A model generated the notes under the pieces. It had not been told where the DNA came from. It did not search any database and saw only the letters and a list, made by a program, of their open reading frames with translations. Source: Deltaproteobacteria bacterium (GTDB lineage Bacteria > Desulfobacterota > SM23-61). Taken from it: 11,260 nt of DNA. Made by a program: the position numbers and the translations under genes. How positions within the stretch are numbered: the first letter of the stretch is position 1; every line of letters starts with the position of its first letter. The stretch covers positions 1-11,260 of the forward strand of contig JAPLIW010000558.1 of NCBI GenBank assembly GCA_026388915.1, read 5' to 3'. Of the stretch, positions 1-7,101 are shown in pieces.

Positions 1-158
1 AGCCGCTCCACCTGGGCGATCCCTTTAGCGCAAATCGTCCCCCGGTTCAGGGGGGAATCCGGATCGCCCTCGACCTTCACGATCTTTCCGTCTTCCACCT
101 CGACCCGGAGGCCGCATCCACCATGGTCCATGCGGGCGCAATAGGTTTTAATGATCAT
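1..158 (-). CDS. Molybdopterin-dependent oxidoreductase, N-terminal fragment (partial)
   Basis: Only the first 52 codons lie in the window; the rest is beyond base 1. The start ATG (158-156) has a GGAAAG ribosome-binding site six bases upstream. The peptide matches the N-terminal [4Fe-4S] domain of the DMSO-reductase/formate-dehydrogenase superfamily: an early cysteine motif, a short run VEVEDGKIVKVEGDPDSPLN, then RGTICAKG. In the family this cluster passes electrons to or from a bis-pterin Mo or W cofactor. The visible ligand pattern is C7-x3-D11-x3-C15-x27-C43, so Asp stands where the second Cys is normally found (usual form C-x2-C-x3-C-x27-C). No Tat signal is visible before the motif, which suggests a cytoplasmic enzyme. 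Its substrate cannot be read from this fragment. It lies downstream of the AIR-synthase and small-protein genes on the same strand. Confidence 0.85.
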   Translation of the reverse strand, partial: MIIKTYCARMDHGGCGLRVEVEDGKIVKVEGDPDSPLNRGTICAKGIAQVER

Positions 159-172
159 TTTTTTCTTTCCTT

Positions 173-581
<409 letters not shown>

Positions 582-585
<4 letters not shown>

Positions 586-1628
586 CCTCCGCTCCCTTCA
601 AACAGCCGGGCTACCTCATCTCGGTCAAAAGAGGGCAGATCGAAGACCTTTCCCCGGTCTGCCATTTTGACCCCCTTTTTCCTTTCCCAGACCCTGGCAA
701 CCACGGAGGCGGAAATTCCCGCTTTCTCCAGAGCCCGGATTACCCTTTCCGAGTCTTTTGGGGCCACGGCAATCAGCATGGCCCCCGAGGCTAAAAGGCC
801 CAGAGGGTGCAGCTTGAGTTTTTCGCAAAGAAGTGCCGTCTCTGGCAGAACATGAATTTGATCCATTTCCACCCGCATCCCAACACCTGCGGCATCGGCC
901 AGCTCCCGCAGGCCGGTGGCCAGCCCTCCTTCCGTCGGGTCATGCATGGCGTGAACCGCGGCCACCTCGCTGGCGATCCGCGCCTCCCGCACCACGCTGA
1001 TCCCCGGGGAGCGCAGCAGATTCCGGCACTGCCTTATTCCCCCCTCTTCGAGCTGGTCCCGCAACGACTTCCATTCCCGGGCAATCAGGGCGGTCCCCTC
1101 GATGGCAATCCCTTTGGTCAGAATGATCTCATCCCCTACCCGGATTTTATCCGGAGAGACCAGCTTATCTTTATCCACCTCACCCAGCATTTGCCCGACT
1201 AGAATCGGACGGCCCAGCCCGTAGGTTATTTCCGTGTGCCCTCCGCAAAGAATGATGCCGAGCTCCTCGCAGGCCCCGGAGATCTGGGCAAAGATCTCTT
1301 CTACCTCCTTCGGACCCGTCTTCCCTTCGGGCAAAAGCAGGGTGGCCAGAAACCATCGCGGGGTTCCGCCCATGGCGGCGATGTCGTTGGCGTTGATATT
1401 CACCCCGTACCAGCCGATCTGGTCGGTGGCAAAAGTAATGGGATCGGTCTTGGCCACCAGGTACTTATCCCCAAAAGAGATCACCGTGGCATCCCTGCCA
1501 ATCCCCGGCGTAACGATAATGCTCGGATCTTCGCGGGTGTACCGCGCGAGAAGTCGCGAGAGGTCTTCCAGAGGCAACTTGCCCGTGGGGTAGGTGAATG
1601 GTTTCTCTTCCGGCACCCGGGTCTCCAT
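582..1628 (-). CDS. HypE-like AIR synthase-related protein
   Basis: The 348-residue protein belongs to the PurM/AIR-synthase superfamily, which includes HypE, ThiL and SelD. The N-terminal half has GIGRDA (42-47), KTDPITFATD (60-69) and VNINANDIAAMGGTPRWFLA (76-95), the usual ATP-binding and dimer-interface strands. The C-terminal half has HDPTEGGLATGL (229-240). These resemble HypE most, but true HypE ends in a conserved Cys that carries the carbamoyl/cyano group, and this protein ends FEGSGG, so NiFe-hydrogenase cyanation is unlikely. It probably uses ATP on an unknown small substrate. It lies between an AOR gene and a molybdopterin oxidoreductase gene, which makes a Mo/W cofactor or accessory role possible, but that is inference. 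The ATG at 1628 is the first possible start after an in-frame stop and has no clear Shine-Dalgarno sequence. Confidence 0.85.
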
Positions 1629-1646
1629 CGCAGACAGTATAATTCA

Positions 1647-1675
1647 ATAGTAGCGGGGAAGGAAGGAATTGTAAA
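1647..1675 (-). promoter_or_regulatory. Candidate promoter for the AIR-synthase gene
   Basis: On the minus strand TTTACA (1675-1670) and TACTAT (1652-1647) are 17 bases apart, matching the sigma-70 hexamers at 5/6 and 4/6. The predicted transcript would begin near 1640, only about a dozen bases before the ATG. A second -10-like TATACT lies closer still to the ATG but has no matching -35. Confidence 0.4.
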
Positions 1676-1680
1676 CAAGA

Positions 1681-1729
1681 AGGGGCGACCCGCGGCTCGG
1701 CTGATCTCGCCGAAGTCCGGGTCGCCCCT
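1681..1729. repeat. 49-base palindromic repeat with perfect 12-base arms
   Basis: AGGGGCGACCCG (1681-1692) pairs perfectly with CGGGTCGCCCCT (1718-1729), and the 25-base loop holds a further TCGGC/GCCGA stem. No U-tract follows on either strand, so I read it as a dispersed palindromic repeat rather than an intrinsic terminator. It lies in the 305-base gap between AOR and the AIR-synthase gene. Confidence 0.7.
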
Positions 1730-1749
1730 ACATTGCGTTAATCAATTTG

Positions 1750-1882
1750 GATGATCTCGTAAAAAGTCTCTTGGAGCGTCACCCCGGCGAAAGCCGGGGT
1801 CCAGAACATCTTGAAATAACTGGATTCCGGCTTTCGCCGGAATGACGAATTCTATGAAATTGCGACTTTTTACGAGTTCATC
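1750..1882. repeat. MITE-like nested inverted-repeat element
   Basis: The 133-base element has 19-base terminal inverted repeats at 1750-1768 and 1864-1882 (18/19 match; core CTCGTAAAAAGTC). Inside lie two inverted copies of a 27-base unit at 1778-1804 and 1820-1846 (23/27 match), and each copy is itself a hairpin around CCGGCGAAAGCCGG. An 11-base direct repeat, ATCAATTTGGA, occurs at both edges (1741-1751 and 1880-1890) and partly overlaps the terminal repeats, consistent with a target duplication. There is no coding capacity. Such elements are typically moved by a transposase encoded elsewhere. Transcribed, it would form a stable cruciform-like RNA just after the AOR gene. Confidence 0.7.
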
Positions 1883-1933
1883 AATTTGGACAGGGCAAGA
1901 GATAGAAAAAACGGCAGGAAAGATCTGCCCTTT

Positions 1934-3802
1934 TTATTTCCTCTTCGGCCCATACAGATCCTTGGCCGCATCCCGAAGGCCTAGGGATTCGAGGGTCTTC
2001 CGGGAAACCTTTCCGCTGGGGGTCCAACCGCTCACTTTATAAAACTCCTTGAGCATGACCTCCATGTCCGGAACTTTGCCGGCGTTGCCGCCTTCTTTGG
2101 TCGGCTGCAACTGGCGTGGCGCCAGGACATCGTCTTTGCGCGTGATCCCGCACAGGTTGTTGTAAGCCCGGTGGAGGGCCATGATCCGCTCTCCCACTTT
2201 CAGCAGGCTCTTGGCCGTGTATTTGGTTCCCGTGGCCGCCGTCAGCACGGCCGCCAAATCTGACGGCTTCAGGATAAAGGTAAGGAAGTAGCAGGAGACC
2301 ATGGAGTTGACCACGGCAGTATAGTCCTGGGAGAGTTTTACCAGGAGTCCCTTGCCCTTGCTCACATGGAGGGGATACATTCCTTTTAGCCCCCATTCGG
2401 GCAGCGGGTCCTGCACGTTTTCCCAGAGAGGAGAATGGCCGTGGAGGTGGCAGGCGCCGCGCGGTCCGACTGCATAGGTGAGTCCCATGCTGTAAAAGGT
2501 TCGCGGGTCGTGCATCGCGGTCTCCATGCCCTTTACATGAACCGCGTACTTCCAGGAGTCCCCGCGCAGTTTTTCTGCGGCTTTCCTAACACCCTGGCCC
2601 AGAAGTTTTCCCAACTTCTCATTCTTTCCAATCTGGTGGGTCATGGCGATCATAGCCTGGGCGTCGCCCCATTTCAGTTCAACCCCGCCGGCGTCCTCCT
2701 TTTTAATCAGGCCCTTTTCGTAAGCCTCCATGCCAAAGGCAATGGCCACACCGGTGGAAATCGTATCGATTCCGTAGCGGTTGCAGAGGTCGTTGGCAAA
2801 GGACACGGCGTTGAGGTCGTCGATGAGGCACATGGTTCCCATGGCCGCCAGCGTCTCGTATTCCGGCCCCGGCCCGTCCATCTTGTAGGGGCCCTCTTCG
2901 ATCTTCACCCACCGGGAACACCCCAGGGTGCACCGGTAGCAGGCCGTGTGGGGAACCAGGATGGTTTCCTTCATCTTCTTCCCGCCCAGGTTCTTGCACC
3001 CTTCCTCCCAGATGCCGAGCTGCCAGTTCTTCACCGGGATATCGCCCATGGCGATGAGGTTGTCCAACACCTGCGCGGTTCCGTATTCTCGCATGGCCGC
3101 CACCGCCGGCGAAGTGGCATTATCCTTGGCAATCTTTTTGCAGAGGGCGTTATACTTTTCCAGGTCGTAGATGGGGAAGTTGCCGTTGCCACGAACGGCA
3201 ATGGCTTTCAAATTTTTGGCCCCCAGGATCGCCCCGTTTCCCCCGCGCCCCGGGGCCCGTCCCTCGTCATTGATGATGCAGGAAAGAAGAACTTTCCTCT
3301 CTCCGGCCGGGCCGATGCAGGCCACCCGGATTCTCTCGTCTCCGATCTCCCGCTGAATGCTCTCCTGAACTTTCAGGGCATCCTGGCCCCACAGATGAGT
3401 CGCAGGCCGGATCTCCGTCTTCCCATTGTGAATCCAGAGATAGACCGGGTCGTCCGCCGCACCTTCAATCATCAGAGCGTCGTAACCCGCCCGTTTCAGG
3501 TCCGCACCCCAGTATCCTCCCGAGCTGGCGTCGCAGAGGATTCCAGTCAGGGGTGATTTAAAAACGATCTGGTACCGGGCGCCGGAAGGGTAGTTGGTGG
3601 CGGTTACGGGTCCAACGGTAAAGACGATTTTATTCTCCGGGCTGAGCGGATCGGTGGATGGAGGAACTTCATCGTAGATCATCCGGACTCCCAGGCCGGT
3701 TCCGCCGAGGTAATCCTTGGCGTACTTTGGATTCAGGGGTTCTTCGGTGCACTTTTGGGTCGTTAGATTAACCCGCAGAATTTTTCCCGCGTACCCGTCC
3801 AT
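1934..3802 (-). CDS. aor: Tungsten-type aldehyde ferredoxin oxidoreductase
   Basis: The 622-residue protein aligns over its whole length with AOR, which interconverts aldehydes and carboxylic acids (water as oxygen donor) with ferredoxin, using a W- or Mo-bispterin and one [4Fe-4S] cluster. The N-terminal domain begins GYAGKILRVNLT and has the early LGGTGLGVRMIYDEVP. The pterin-binding region shows GRAPGRGGNGAILGAKNLKA (181-200). Cluster ligands are C288-x2-C291-x3-C295 and, by alignment, C504 in VNSMVSCYF; the first three have the same numbers I recall for Pyrococcus AOR. GPEYET (312-317) and the His-rich CHLHGH (451-456) correspond to the active-site region. An AAGGAG ribosome-binding site precedes the ATG. 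The closest alternative, the class II benzoyl-CoA reductase subunit BamB, fits less well at the N terminus. A desulforedoxin gene immediately upstream may supply an electron partner. The aldehyde is unknown. Confidence 0.93.
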   Translation of the reverse strand: MDGYAGKILRVNLTTQKCTEEPLNPKYAKDYLGGTGLGVRMIYDEVPPSTDPLSPENKIVFTVGPVTATNYPSGARYQIVFKSPLTGILCDASSGGYWGADLKRAGYDALMIEGAADDPVYLWIHNGKTEIRPATHLWGQDALKVQESIQREIGDERIRVACIGPAGERKVLLSCIINDEGRAPGRGGNGAILGAKNLKAIAVRGNGNFPIYDLEKYNALCKKIAKDNATSPAVAAMREYGTAQVLDNLIAMGDIPVKNWQLGIWEEGCKNLGGKKMKETILVPHTACYRCTLGCSRWVKIEEGPYKMDGPGPEYETLAAMGTMCLIDDLNAVSFANDLCNRYGIDTISTGVAIAFGMEAYEKGLIKKEDAGGVELKWGDAQAMIAMTHQIGKNEKLGKLLGQGVRKAAEKLRGDSWKYAVHVKGMETAMHDPRTFYSMGLTYAVGPRGACHLHGHSPLWENVQDPLPEWGLKGMYPLHVSKGKGLLVKLSQDYTAVVNSMVSCYFLTFILKPSDLAAVLTAATGTKYTAKSLLKVGERIMALHRAYNNLCGITRKDDVLAPRQLQPTKEGGNAGKVPDMEVMLKEFYKVSGWTPSGKVSRKTLESLGLRDAAKDLYGPKRK

Positions 3803-3865
3803 AGCCCCTTTCTCCTTTCTTGGGAGAGTCTGCTGATCCTCGGCGGAATGATAATAAGTTGCTTT

Positions 3866-3894
3866 TATTTAATGGATTTTTAAAGGAAAGTCAA
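3866..3894 (-). promoter_or_regulatory. Candidate promoter for aor
   Basis: In the 110-base gap between the desulforedoxin stop and the AOR start, TTGACT (3894-3889; 5/6 to consensus) is followed 16-17 bases later by an AT-rich TTAAATA (3872-3866). The start point would fall near 3860, leaving a leader of about 55 bases that contains the AOR ribosome-binding site. The strong -35 and the AT-rich spacer, unlike the GC-rich surroundings, are the support. Confidence 0.45.
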
Positions 3895-3912
3895 GGTTTT
3901 TCGTTTTTGGGC

Positions 3913-4041
3913 CTATTTTTTCTCCCCCACGAGCTTCATGGGCTGGCCGCAGCAGTGCAGCGTTCCCTTTCCGGCAACGATCATCTCCACCTTGTTCCCG
4001 CAGATTTCACAGACGTAGACCTGCCCGACTTTGTTAGGCAT
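3913..4041 (-). CDS. Desulforedoxin (42 aa)
   Basis: This short gene encodes a 42-residue protein with C11-x2-C14 in VYVCEICGNKVE and adjacent C30-C31 in GTLHCCGQPMKLV. That is the complete signature of desulforedoxin, and of the N-terminal domain of desulfoferrodoxin, in which four cysteines bind one rubredoxin-like iron and two chains form a dimer. The length is close to the 36-residue Desulfovibrio gigas protein, and there is no superoxide-reductase domain after it, so it is a stand-alone desulforedoxin. A strong GGGAGG ribosome-binding site lies eight bases before the ATG, and the gene ends in TAG. It sits between the dehydratase-like gene and aor in the same orientation, which suggests it carries electrons for one of them or protects them from oxygen. 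The partner is an inference. Confidence 0.9.
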   Translation of the reverse strand: MPNKVGQVYVCEICGNKVEMIVAGKGTLHCCGQPMKLVGEKK

Positions 4042-4066
4042 TCAAACCACCTCCCAAAAAATAAAA

Positions 4067-4165
4067 AATTGGGATACTGGGATACTGGAATGATGGGTTT
4101 CAAGGGTTTGAAATTTTACTGATAATTCTCTCTTACCCCATTATTCCAATATTCCATCATTCCAT
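4067..4165. repeat. Dispersed GGAATGATGG/CCATCATTCC inverted repeat
   Basis: The gap between the dehydratase-like gene and desulforedoxin contains ATTGGGATACTGGGATACTG with an internal tandem GGGATACTGG (4071-4088). A perfect 10-base inverted pair follows, GGAATGATGG at 4087-4096 with CCATCATTCC at 4154-4163, plus near-copies such as ATTCCAATATTCC. The right-hand arm abuts the stop codon of the dehydratase-like gene. It looks like a low-complexity dispersed repeat and not a gene. Confidence 0.6.
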
Positions 4166-5623
4166 TTACTTTCCAGGTTCTTGAATTTCCTCTTTAATTC
4201 CGGCAAGTTTCCTTGCCATCTGGGCGTATTTTTCCAGGGGGAGAAGGGAGCGGACTACCAGACGGGCCCCATCCGGGGACCCGCCGCCGTGCATGCAGCC
4301 GGGGACACCTGCGCCCAAAGTAAGCCATTCGGCCAGCCGGGCGGATCGGGCCCGGGCTTCGGCGCTGCAGGATCCGGCTTTCACATATTTCTGGACCAGT
4401 TTCCCGTATTGCGGATCCTGGAAATCCCGGTAGGAGGGAAAACACCCCGTTTCCACGATTCCGCCGCCGATCTCCTGGCATAGCCGCTTGGTCTCATAGG
4501 GCAAAGTAGCCACATGGATCTTATTGGTATGGGAAGTGAGGGAATCGGGAATCCAGACCCCTGATGGATGGCGTCCCCCCAGGGCGATGGACCCGACTCC
4601 CATGGTGAAGGTGGTTTCATTGTTCACCGCCATCTCGATGAACTTGGAAGCGAAGGTCTTGGCCGAGAGACCGTTGGCTCTGGCCATCAAAACCCCGGCC
4701 CCGATCATGACGTCCCCCTGACCGGCCACGCACGCCCCGATGCACGCCCGGTAGATGGAAGTAAAATATTGGATCGCCTTTCCCGTGTAGGCGTATTCTT
4801 TGCAGAGAAAGACCCTCTCTTTGGGCACGAAAACATCCTCAAAGAGCAAATAGGCCTGGGTGATCCCGGTCTCCGTGGGAATATCAAAGCCCTCCTCCTG
4901 TTCCCTCGTGTCGCTGGGCCGCCGGGTTTCTATAATGGTTAATCCGTCGATATCCCGGGGAACCGCGCAGGACAGGGCGAAGTCTTTATCCGCTTCTCCG
5001 TAGGCCGTGCCGGGAAGGAGAAAAATCTCGTTGGAGGCCGCCACTCCGCAGATCATGCATTTGGCTCCCCGCAGAACAACCCCTTTTTCCTGCACCTCCA
5101 CGATGCGCAGGTTGGAATCCGGTTCGGGCTGCTGGGAGGCCTTCAGACTGCGGTCCCCCTTGGCGTCGGTCAAGGCGCCGGCTATGGTCCAGCCTGCAGC
5201 CTGCGCCTGCAGCGCATATTTCTTGATCCGCGGGTGATAGTCCGTTTTCAGGGCGGCGTCCATCTCCTGGGTGACCGCCCATATGGTGTTCATCCCGTTC
5301 CAGCCCGCACAGAGGGCGCCGGTGCAGGTTCCGGTGAGCCGGTACATCTCCCGTTTGAACTTGGAGTTGCAGATCACATCTTCCATGGACATCATGAGGG
5401 AGTTATGGCGGTGGATCTTGTCCTCCGTCAAGGTGGAGGTGGTGGTGAAAAGGTCGGCCAGAGAAGGGTCCTGGGCGGCGTCATAAGCCCGGGCATGGCT
5501 CTCCACCACCCGGCGGGTCGCCGGATGGGTGGTTACGTCGTCGATCCTCTCCCCGAATTTGTGGATGTTGGGCCGGAGCCTCTTCAAGGAAGCCAGGTAG
5601 TCGGCGCGGGTTTTCAGGGCCAT
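4166..5623 (-). CDS. AbfD/HpaB-fold flavoprotein with altered catalytic site (4-hydroxybutyryl-CoA dehydratase-like)
   Basis: The 485-residue protein aligns over its full length with 4-hydroxybutyryl-CoA dehydratase/vinylacetyl-CoA isomerase (AbfD), itself part of the HpaB/acyl-CoA dehydrogenase fold. Shared blocks include FGERIDD (23-29), TDAKGDR (152-158), RIVEVQEKGVVLRGAK (173-188), SDTREQEEG (237-245), FEDVFVPKERVFLCKEYAYT (261-280) and MHGGGSP (444-450). FAD binding is therefore likely. AbfD holds its [4Fe-4S] cluster with Cys99, Cys103, His292 and Cys299. By my from-memory alignment this protein has C100-x4-C105, Tyr291 in place of the His, and C298, with an extra C294; E257, Y296, K300 and E455 correspond to Q256, I295, V299 and G442. 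It is thus unlikely to dehydrate 4-hydroxybutyryl-CoA. An oxygen-dependent HpaB hydroxylase is equally doubtful in this context. The ATG has GGGAG upstream. Confidence 0.85.
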   Translation of the reverse strand: MALKTRADYLASLKRLRPNIHKFGERIDDVTTHPATRRVVESHARAYDAAQDPSLADLFTTTSTLTEDKIHRHNSLMMSMEDVICNSKFKREMYRLTGTCTGALCAGWNGMNTIWAVTQEMDAALKTDYHPRIKKYALQAQAAGWTIAGALTDAKGDRSLKASQQPEPDSNLRIVEVQEKGVVLRGAKCMICGVAASNEIFLLPGTAYGEADKDFALSCAVPRDIDGLTIIETRRPSDTREQEEGFDIPTETGITQAYLLFEDVFVPKERVFLCKEYAYTGKAIQYFTSIYRACIGACVAGQGDVMIGAGVLMARANGLSAKTFASKFIEMAVNNETTFTMGVGSIALGGRHPSGVWIPDSLTSHTNKIHVATLPYETKRLCQEIGGGIVETGCFPSYRDFQDPQYGKLVQKYVKAGSCSAEARARSARLAEWLTLGAGVPGCMHGGGSPDGARLVVRSLLPLEKYAQMARKLAGIKEEIQEPGK

Positions 5624-5652
5624 GGGAGTCTCCCTTCATTCAGGTTTGGGCT

Positions 5653-5681
5653 ATTGTACCATCCCTTTCCGCTTATGTAAA
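5653..5681 (-). promoter_or_regulatory. Candidate promoter for the AbfD-like gene
   Basis: TTTACA (5681-5676) and TACAAT (5658-5653) are separated by exactly 17 bases and each matches its sigma-70 hexamer at 5/6, making this the best promoter-like pair in the window. Transcription would start near 5646 and give a leader of about 23 bases. The -10 box sits inside ATGGTACAAT, a poor half-copy of the palindrome in front of the GntR gene. The leader also contains GGGAGACTCCC, which overlaps the ribosome-binding site. Confidence 0.55.
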
Positions 5682-5707
5682 AGCGAGGGTTGTGTGGGAA
5701 ATGAAAT

Positions 5708-6898
5708 TTAAACCACTTTTTGGTTCTTCAGGCCTGCGATCTTGTCCGCCGAATAGCCCAGCAGATTTCTCAAAATCTGGTCGGTATGCTCGCCCAGGGC
5801 CGGGGGATAAACATACCGGATCTGGTCCACCCCGGAGACTTTGATCGGGCTTCCCACATCCCTGGTCTTGCCCACATGGGGAGAGTCGATCTCCACCACC
5901 ATGTTCCGGGACAGAACCTGGGGATCGGCCACGGCCTTGTCCACTGTGTTGATGGGGCCGGCAGGAACCTCCAGTTTTACAAAGAGCTCCAGCCACTCAT
6001 CCGTGGTCTTTTTCAGGAAGGCCTCTTCCAGGATGCGGTCCAATTCCTCGCGGTTTTTCAGCCTATTGGCCCGGGTGCTGAAGCGGGGATCATCGGCCAG
6101 CTTTTCCATACCCATGTTCTTGCAGAGGTTGCGGAAAAAATGGTCGATATAAGCCTCGATGACCAGGGCGGAATCCTTCGTGCGGTAGGCCCGCAGGGGG
6201 ACGTTGCTCACATGCGCGGTTCCCACCGGCTGGGGGATTTCCCCGGCGACGAAATAATACTTGGCCCGGTAGGTGTGCAAAGCGAGCTGCACGTCCAGCA
6301 TGGAGATGTCCACCATCCGGCCTTCTCCGGTCATGGAGCGGGAGACCAGGGCGGAAAGAACCCCGATCACCCCAAAGACCGCTCCCCCCAGGTCGCCGAT
6401 GGGAATTCCGCAGCGGACCGGAGGCTGGCCCTGCTCTCCGGTATAGCTCATCGCCCCCCCCATGGCCTGGACGATGATGTCGTAAGAGGGCCTCTCCCGG
6501 TAGGGGCCAGTCTGCCCGTATCCGGTGACTGAAGCCCAGACAATCTTGGGATTGATTTTCTTCAAATCTTCATACCCCAGCCCCAGTTTTTCCATGGTTC
6601 CGGGGGTGAAGTTGTTCATAACCACGTCGGCCTTGCGGGTCAGCCCGTAGAAGATTTCCTTCCCCTCCGGCGCCTTCAAATCCAGGGTCAGGCTTTTCTT
6701 GTTGCGGTTCAGGGACATGAAGTAAAGGCTCTGGTCCTTCATGGTATGGGGCGGCATTCGGCGGGTCGGGTCCCCGACGCCGGGGCGCTCGATCTTGATG
6801 ACCTCCGCACCCAGATCACCCAGGATCTGGGTACAGAAAGGACCGGCCAGCACGTGGGTCAAATCGAGAACTCTGATTCCTTCCAAAGGTTGGCTCAT
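5708..6898 (-). CDS. CaiB/BaiF family (class III) CoA-transferase
   Basis: The 396-residue protein has the length and pattern of family III CoA-transferases, intertwined dimers that move CoA between acids through an Asp-acyl intermediate. The N terminus reads LEGIRVLDLTHVLAGPFCTQ, followed by LGDLGAEVIKIERPGVGDPT (27-46) and LNRNKKSLTLDLK. SYDIIVQAMGG (138-148) and GIPIGDLGGAVFGVIGVL (164-181) are characteristic; Asp169 in this last motif is the expected nucleophile and carries the same number as in formyl-CoA transferase. An AAGGAG site lies seven bases before the ATG. It follows the carboxyltransferase gene after a repeat-filled 203-base gap and precedes the AbfD-like gene by 84 bases. Its likely job is to activate the pathway's acid, or recycle CoA from its product. 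The acid is not identifiable from sequence. Confidence 0.93.
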   Translation of the reverse strand: MSQPLEGIRVLDLTHVLAGPFCTQILGDLGAEVIKIERPGVGDPTRRMPPHTMKDQSLYFMSLNRNKKSLTLDLKAPEGKEIFYGLTRKADVVMNNFTPGTMEKLGLGYEDLKKINPKIVWASVTGYGQTGPYRERPSYDIIVQAMGGAMSYTGEQGQPPVRCGIPIGDLGGAVFGVIGVLSALVSRSMTGEGRMVDISMLDVQLALHTYRAKYYFVAGEIPQPVGTAHVSNVPLRAYRTKDSALVIEAYIDHFFRNLCKNMGMEKLADDPRFSTRANRLKNREELDRILEEAFLKKTTDEWLELFVKLEVPAGPINTVDKAVADPQVLSRNMVVEIDSPHVGKTRDVGSPIKVSGVDQIRYVYPPALGEHTDQILRNLLGYSADKIAGLKNQKVV

Positions 6899-6928
6899 TT
6901 TTCACTCCTTGTTTTAATCGATGGGGAC

Positions 6929-7054
6929 GCAGATTTTCGCAGATACACGCAGATAAGACTGTTTAATGGGACACAGATAAACACAGATAAGACCGTTCAA
7001 AAAAAACGGAAACCTATTTTTGCGGGTCCCTAAAATCCGTATTTATCTGCGTTC
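6929..7054. repeat. Dispersed CAGAT-type tandem and inverted repeats
   Basis: Ten-base units sharing CAGAT recur: GCAGATTTTC, GCAGATACAC and GCAGATAAG (6929-6957), then two exact copies of ACACAGATAA (6971-6990). A reverse-oriented trace, ATTTATCTGCG, lies at 7041-7051, and CCGTT/AACGG (6993-6997, 7005-7009) forms a small hairpin. No open frame with coding character is present. It resembles dispersed intergenic repeats seen in many anaerobe genomes (from memory), not CRISPR: units are too short and there are no spacers of constant length. Confidence 0.65.
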
Positions 7055-7067
7055 AATATTCTTTTTA

Positions 7068-7100
7068 ATTCCGCATTCCGAACTCCGCATTCCGCATTCA
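7068..7100. repeat. ATTCCGC-type dispersed repeat, copy 1
   Basis: The stretch is built from overlapping ATTCCGC/CTCCGC units (ATTCCGCATTCCG, then CTCCGCATTCCGCATTCA). It abuts the stop codon of the carboxyltransferase gene. Eighteen bases, TCCGCATTCCGCATTCAA, recur exactly in the gap on the other side of that gene. Confidence 0.65.
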
Positions 7101-7101
7101 A

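Noticed and set aside
1681..1882. Rho-independent terminator after aor
   Set aside because: The hairpins are strong, but no run of T follows either one in the direction of transcription; they fit dispersed repeats better.
2435..3556. Plus-strand 373-residue open frame opposite aor
   Set aside because: It lies wholly antisense to a complete, well-matched AOR gene; its length reflects high GC in the third position. No family motif is present.
1934..3802. Class II benzoyl-CoA reductase active-site subunit (BamB)
   Set aside because: The N-terminal region and length agree better with ordinary AOR, and no other bam genes are nearby.
4166..5623. Annotation as an oxygen-dependent 4-hydroxyphenylacetate 3-hydroxylase (HpaB)
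   Set aside because: Full-length block matches are to AbfD rather than HpaB, the neighbours are CoA-thioester and oxygen-sensitive enzymes, and no flavin reductase partner is present.
6929..6990. CRISPR-like array
   Set aside because: Units are about 10 bases, unevenly conserved and without unique spacers.
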